Source of the DNA: Marinomonas sp. TW1
Lineage (GTDB): Bacteria; Pseudomonadota; Gammaproteobacteria; Pseudomonadales; Marinomonadaceae
Length of the DNA stretch: 64,000 nucleotides
Direction: 5' to 3'
Assembly (NCBI RefSeq): GCF_001625355.1
Contig: NZ_JSEE01000016.1
Location: 26,332-90,331, forward strand
In this document: positions 61,611 to 64,000 of the stretch, one piece after another
Numbering within the stretch: position 1 is the stretch's first letter
How the letters are laid out: every line of letters starts with the position of its first letter
The notes under the pieces: model-generated
Seen by the model: the letters and a program-made list of their open reading frames with translations, nothing else
Told to the model about the DNA's origin: nothing
Database searches by the model: none
Position numbers and translations under genes: made by a program

Positions 61611-62858
61611 TTAGTGTGGTCGTAGGCTTTTTTTACGGCCGCTAGCATGACGTTCACGATACTCAGTATCAATGTACTTATCTGTGGTGGCCATACTCGC
61701 ATGGCCTGCATCTTCTCTTACATGTTCTTTGGGTCTGATCTTCACATCTTCTGAGATACCGGTATGTCGAAGCCAGTGAACCGTGGCGACGCGTAAATCT
61801 TCAGCGTCTGTTTGCATACCGTCTTCACACATACGTAAGTAAGCTTGATCAAAACATGATTGAACAATGTTTCGGACTTGTCGCGTACTGGTCATTGCAC
61901 CTTGACCGCGGTTTTTTGGAATCAAAGGTGTGTCTTCTGCGACCGTTGGCAGGCTGGGCAAGTCACGGAACTGGCGATAACGTATTAAGGCATTCAGCAT
62001 TTCATCTGAAACCGCGACTAACCGCTCCTTATTTCCTTTAGACAAGACTTTAAACCACCAATGTCCATCTGAGTCTTTGGTAAAATCCCCCATAACTGGG
62101 GCCGAACGTTCATCGGCAACTAACTCTGAAATACGCAAATACATACCCAATAGCGCATTCATAATGAACAGGGTTCGTTCATGAGTAGCTGGGTCTTCAT
62201 CTGCGAGCAATTCAGCAGTTTCAATGACATAGTCCCATTGCAAGTTCGAAATGCGTCGGACTTGTTTACGAGTGACTTCCTTTTTAACAAATTTACTTTT
62301 TTGTCGAATCAGGGCCACAGGGTTCTGCTGTACCGCGTCTTCTTGCATAAGAAACCCGAAATACGAGGATAAAATAGAAAAGGTGGCTCGAATGGCGGCT
62401 TGAGACAACGCATGGGTCTTGGTTTTTGGAGTGTCGCCGTTCTTAAAGGCTAATTTACTTACATGGGCAACGAAAGGTCGCCACGATTTGTTTGGTGTCC
62501 TTTGTCCCATATGCAATTTAAAGCGTGCGACATTTTTAGTGCCTATCCAGCTTTCTGGCGGTTCAATGCAAAAATGGATGAACTCTTCGATCTGCTCACG
62601 ACGTAACTCGCTGGTAGGCGTCTTGGCCACATTCCACGACCAAAGTAGAAGACGTTCCACTTCACGTCGATAAGAATTAAAGGTCGCTTGTGATCCGTTG
62701 TAGCTATATATGAAACACAGAGCTAATTGTAAATCTCGGCGATATTCCGCTTTGTTTAGCTGTGAGACATTCTCTGTAAGCGATGATGCAATGGCTTCAA
62801 ATTGCGTAAAAGGGTTGGGAAGATGCTCTAGGTTGTCAATGAGTGCTAACGGTGCCAT
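61611..62858 (-). CDS. Tyrosine site-specific recombinase/integrase
   Basis: A 415-residue tyrosine recombinase. The N-terminal SAM-like core-binding domain spans about residues 40-200. Catalytic residues are identifiable: first arginine in MYLRISELV, lysine in LSKGNKERL, H-x2-R in VHWLRHTGIS, H in DAGHASMATT and the nucleophile Y in TDKYIDTEYRERH. All appear intact. It is convergent with moaE and no obvious attachment-site repeats, excisionase or phage genes adjoin it, so it may be a resident recombinase or the remnant border of an element. Confidence 0.9.
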   Translation of the reverse strand: MAPLALIDNLEHLPNPFTQFEAIASSLTENVSQLNKAEYRRDLQLALCFIYSYNGSQATFNSYRREVERLLLWSWNVAKTPTSELRREQIEEFIHFCIEPPESWIGTKNVARFKLHMGQRTPNKSWRPFVAHVSKLAFKNGDTPKTKTHALSQAAIRATFSILSSYFGFLMQEDAVQQNPVALIRQKSKFVKKEVTRKQVRRISNLQWDYVIETAELLADEDPATHERTLFIMNALLGMYLRISELVADERSAPVMGDFTKDSDGHWWFKVLSKGNKERLVAVSDEMLNALIRYRQFRDLPSLPTVAEDTPLIPKNRGQGAMTSTRQVRNIVQSCFDQAYLRMCEDGMQTDAEDLRVATVHWLRHTGISEDVKIRPKEHVREDAGHASMATTDKYIDTEYRERHASGRKKSLRPH

Positions 62859-63235
62859 GTGTTTTCTTCTGCTTCAGTTTTCTTATGTTAGTCGGGAAGG
62901 GCGTGTTCAGCTCATTGCCTTTAACCGCCGATATCATGTTTCAGCTATTCATACCTTCCTTAGGCATCTATTCTCGGGCAAGTTGATCCCCTTCACAAGT
63001 CTTATAAAAAAGTTCAATAAAATATGGGTTTGTTTTTTTATTCCTTATTTGCTGATTTAAAGAGTGTATTTATGTGAATTTTCTCCAATCTTGCGTTGTT
63101 TAGTTCGTATTTGGAAAAAGAATGGAAGCGAGGGTGAAAGGCTTTTTTATTGAACGAAAAGGACTACTATATATCTACCGAAGCGAAACAGCTTTATGAA
63201 TACTAATTTAAATTAAATCCTTTTAGGAGATATAT
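62859..63235. other. Non-coding 377-base gap between recombinase and tandem small genes
   Basis: AT-rich stretch with no convincing gene. It must hold the recombinase promoter (minus strand) and the promoter of the gene at 63236, whose AGGAGA ribosome site is at about 63224-63229. Searched by eye for tRNA ends, long direct repeats and terminators; none found. A recombinase target site could lie here but none can be shown. Confidence 0.5.
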
Positions 63236-63514
63236 ATGAAAACTTTAACTAAAGCCGCTCTAACTCTATTAACTGCTACTGCAATGACATCAGCATTTGC
63301 TGCTTCTGATGATAACTACTCAGACCGCATTCAAAGCACTAAAGCAGGTATCGAAGCTTTATCAAATACTTTGGAAAACATGGGTGCGACAGTGGATGCC
63401 AGTGTAGATTTAAACGGTGCGTATACTCCTAGCCAAAAAGAAGCTGTTTACGCTGAGAAATACTCTAATCTACAAGATCAATTTGATGCGCTTCACACTC
63501 AATCAGCTGAATAA
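63236..63514 (+). CDS. Small secreted protein, tandem paralogue A
   Basis: A 92-residue protein with a signal peptide (about 1-22, ending AFAAS). The mature part of 70 residues has the segment LENMGATVDASVDLNGAYTP (47-66) shared almost exactly with the next gene, and a helical, acidic C-terminus. No cysteines. No family recognised. It starts after a good AGGAGA ribosome site. Conservation of the central segment against paralogue B suggests a binding or assembly role, likely periplasmic. Confidence 0.8.
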   Translation: MKTLTKAALTLLTATAMTSAFAASDDNYSDRIQSTKAGIEALSNTLENMGATVDASVDLNGAYTPSQKEAVYAEKYSNLQDQFDALHTQSAE

Positions 63515-63572
63515 CATTTAACTGAACATTTACTCGTTATTAAATTAAATGAATTTTTAAAAGGACATTATT

Positions 63573-63845
63573 ATGAAAAACCTAAGCAAAACAATTTTAG
63601 CACTAGTAACCGCTTCTGTATTCTCAACTGCAGCAATGGCATCCTCTGATGAAAACACTACTGATCGCCTAATGAGTGCTCGTGGTAGTGTTGAAGCACT
63701 TGCTACAACGCTTGAAAACATGGGTGCAAATGTTGATGCTAGCGTCGATTTGAATGGCGCTTACACACCGGCTCAAAAAACAGCTGTATATGAGCAGAAA
63801 CACGATGAATTACAAGCTCAGTTTGATTCGCTACACGCTGAATAA
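63573..63845 (+). CDS. Small secreted protein, tandem paralogue B
   Basis: A 90-residue paralogue of the preceding gene, with its own signal peptide (about 1-23) and ribosome site (AAAAGGA). It retains DR--S-----EAL--TLENMGA and VDASVDLNGAYTP, then QK-AVY--K---LQ-QFD-LH at the C-terminus. Only 58 bases separate the two genes and both gaps share an AAATTAAAT stretch, consistent with tandem duplication. Downstream is a half terminator then an IS end. Function unknown. Confidence 0.8.
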   Translation: MKNLSKTILALVTASVFSTAAMASSDENTTDRLMSARGSVEALATTLENMGANVDASVDLNGAYTPAQKTAVYEQKHDELQAQFDSLHAE

Positions 63846-63913
63846 TAATGCAGCTTAATAAAAAAGCCAGATGTGAACTGACCCCATAAAGTTGGACTCT
63901 GTTCTAAGCGGCT

Positions 63914-64000
63914 TTACAAGGCCTGATTCCGATACGCTATCGGACTCAGGCCTTTTAGTTTCTGCTTAATTCGATCGTTGTTGTAATACTCGATGTATTC
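63914..64000 (-). CDS. IS3-family OrfB transposase, C-terminal fragment
   Basis: On the minus strand the last 28 codons read EYIEYYNNDRIKQKLKGLSP followed by IAYRNQAL and stop. This is the characteristic C-terminus of IS3/IS150-group DDE transposases (YI-YYN--RI---LKGLSP--YR-Q). The catalytic domain lies beyond the window. The coding end contains a 17-bp near-perfect hairpin (63918-63954). Confidence 0.9.
   Translation of the reverse strand, partial: EYIEYYNNDRIKQKLKGLSPIAYRNQAL
63918..63954 (+). repeat. Strong hairpin inside the transposase 3' end
   Basis: AAGGCCTGATTCCGATA (63918-63934) and TATCGGACTCAGGCCTT (63938-63954) form a 17-bp stem with one mismatch and a CGC loop; on the plus strand the stem is followed by TTAG, giving a TTTTAG tail. 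It could terminate transcription entering from the left flank. Confidence 0.7.

Larger units (their letters stand above)
63872..64000 (-). mobile_element. IS3-family (IS150-like) insertion sequence, partial end
   Basis: The outer end reads TGTGAACTGACCCCATAAAG on the plus strand, which matches the terminal inverted repeat type of IS150-group elements (TG...GACCCC). Inside lies the 3' end of an OrfB transposase. The element runs off the window's right edge, so the other inverted repeat and target duplication cannot be checked; the exact boundary is between about 63872 and 63876. Confidence 0.8.

Overview
The window looks like chromosome from a marine gammaproteobacterium, most likely Marinomonas or a close Oceanospirillales relative. 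This is inferred from the Gammaproteobacteria-type housekeeping set (ThiE-S-G-H, AroA, SbcB, DeaD with a DbpA-type tail, PyrC, HtpG, EfpL, TrmJ, MoaC-D-E), moderate GC, Fur-type haem uptake and rich c-di-GMP and hybrid-kinase signalling. No database search was possible.

Layout. 1-2274: 3' part of a thiamine operon (thiE end, thiS, thiG, thiH), followed by a small Spy-like periplasmic protein and aroA on the opposite strand. 4469-10470: haem/iron uptake locus, with a TonB receptor and hmuS on the plus strand facing hmuTUV on the minus strand. Both transcription units have Fur-box-like sequences and meet at a shared bidirectional terminator. 10571-15663: an aldo/keto reductase, then a three-gene signalling operon (periplasmic molybdopterin-oxidoreductase-like protein, membrane hybrid histidine kinase, HD-GYP response regulator). 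15721-26715: housekeeping genes (YchJ family, sbcB, AI-2E-family permease, deaD, pyrC, tRNA-Leu(UAG), DUF599 protein, O-methyltransferase, htpG, dienelactone hydrolase).

26812-41085 is a galactoside-utilisation island. It has an IclR-type regulator and ABC ATPase on the minus strand. On the plus strand lie two sugar permeases, a GH36 alpha-galactosidase, an IlvD/Edd-type sugar-acid dehydratase, an SDR sugar dehydrogenase, DgoK, DgoA, an SMP-30 lactonase, a GH42 beta-galactosidase and the sugar-binding protein. Together these give import of intact galactosides, cytoplasmic hydrolysis, and oxidation of galactose by a complete De Ley-Doudoroff route to pyruvate and glyceraldehyde 3-phosphate. 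Three related 15-bp operator-like palindromes at both ends of the plus-strand cluster suggest one IclR regulon.

41278-45906 is a four-gene Opp/Nik-type ABC importer with a fused double ATPase. A near-perfect Zur-box-like palindrome lies upstream, so zinc or metal-complex uptake is the best hypothesis. 46054-51859 holds a small secreted protein, a 1481-residue soluble hybrid kinase and an overlapping REC-GGDEF gene. 51916-60299 holds MarC, RraA, a degenerate exonuclease-like protein, an M14 carboxypeptidase, efpL, trmJ, a DnaJ-TM-SH3 protein and a 7TMR-DISM/GGDEF/EAL protein. 60414-61590 is moaCDE.

The right end (61611-64000) is more mobile in character: a tyrosine recombinase, two ancient tandem paralogues of a small secreted protein, and the end of an IS3-family (IS150-like) element that seems to have cut a terminator. 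No CRISPR array, prophage or restriction system was seen.
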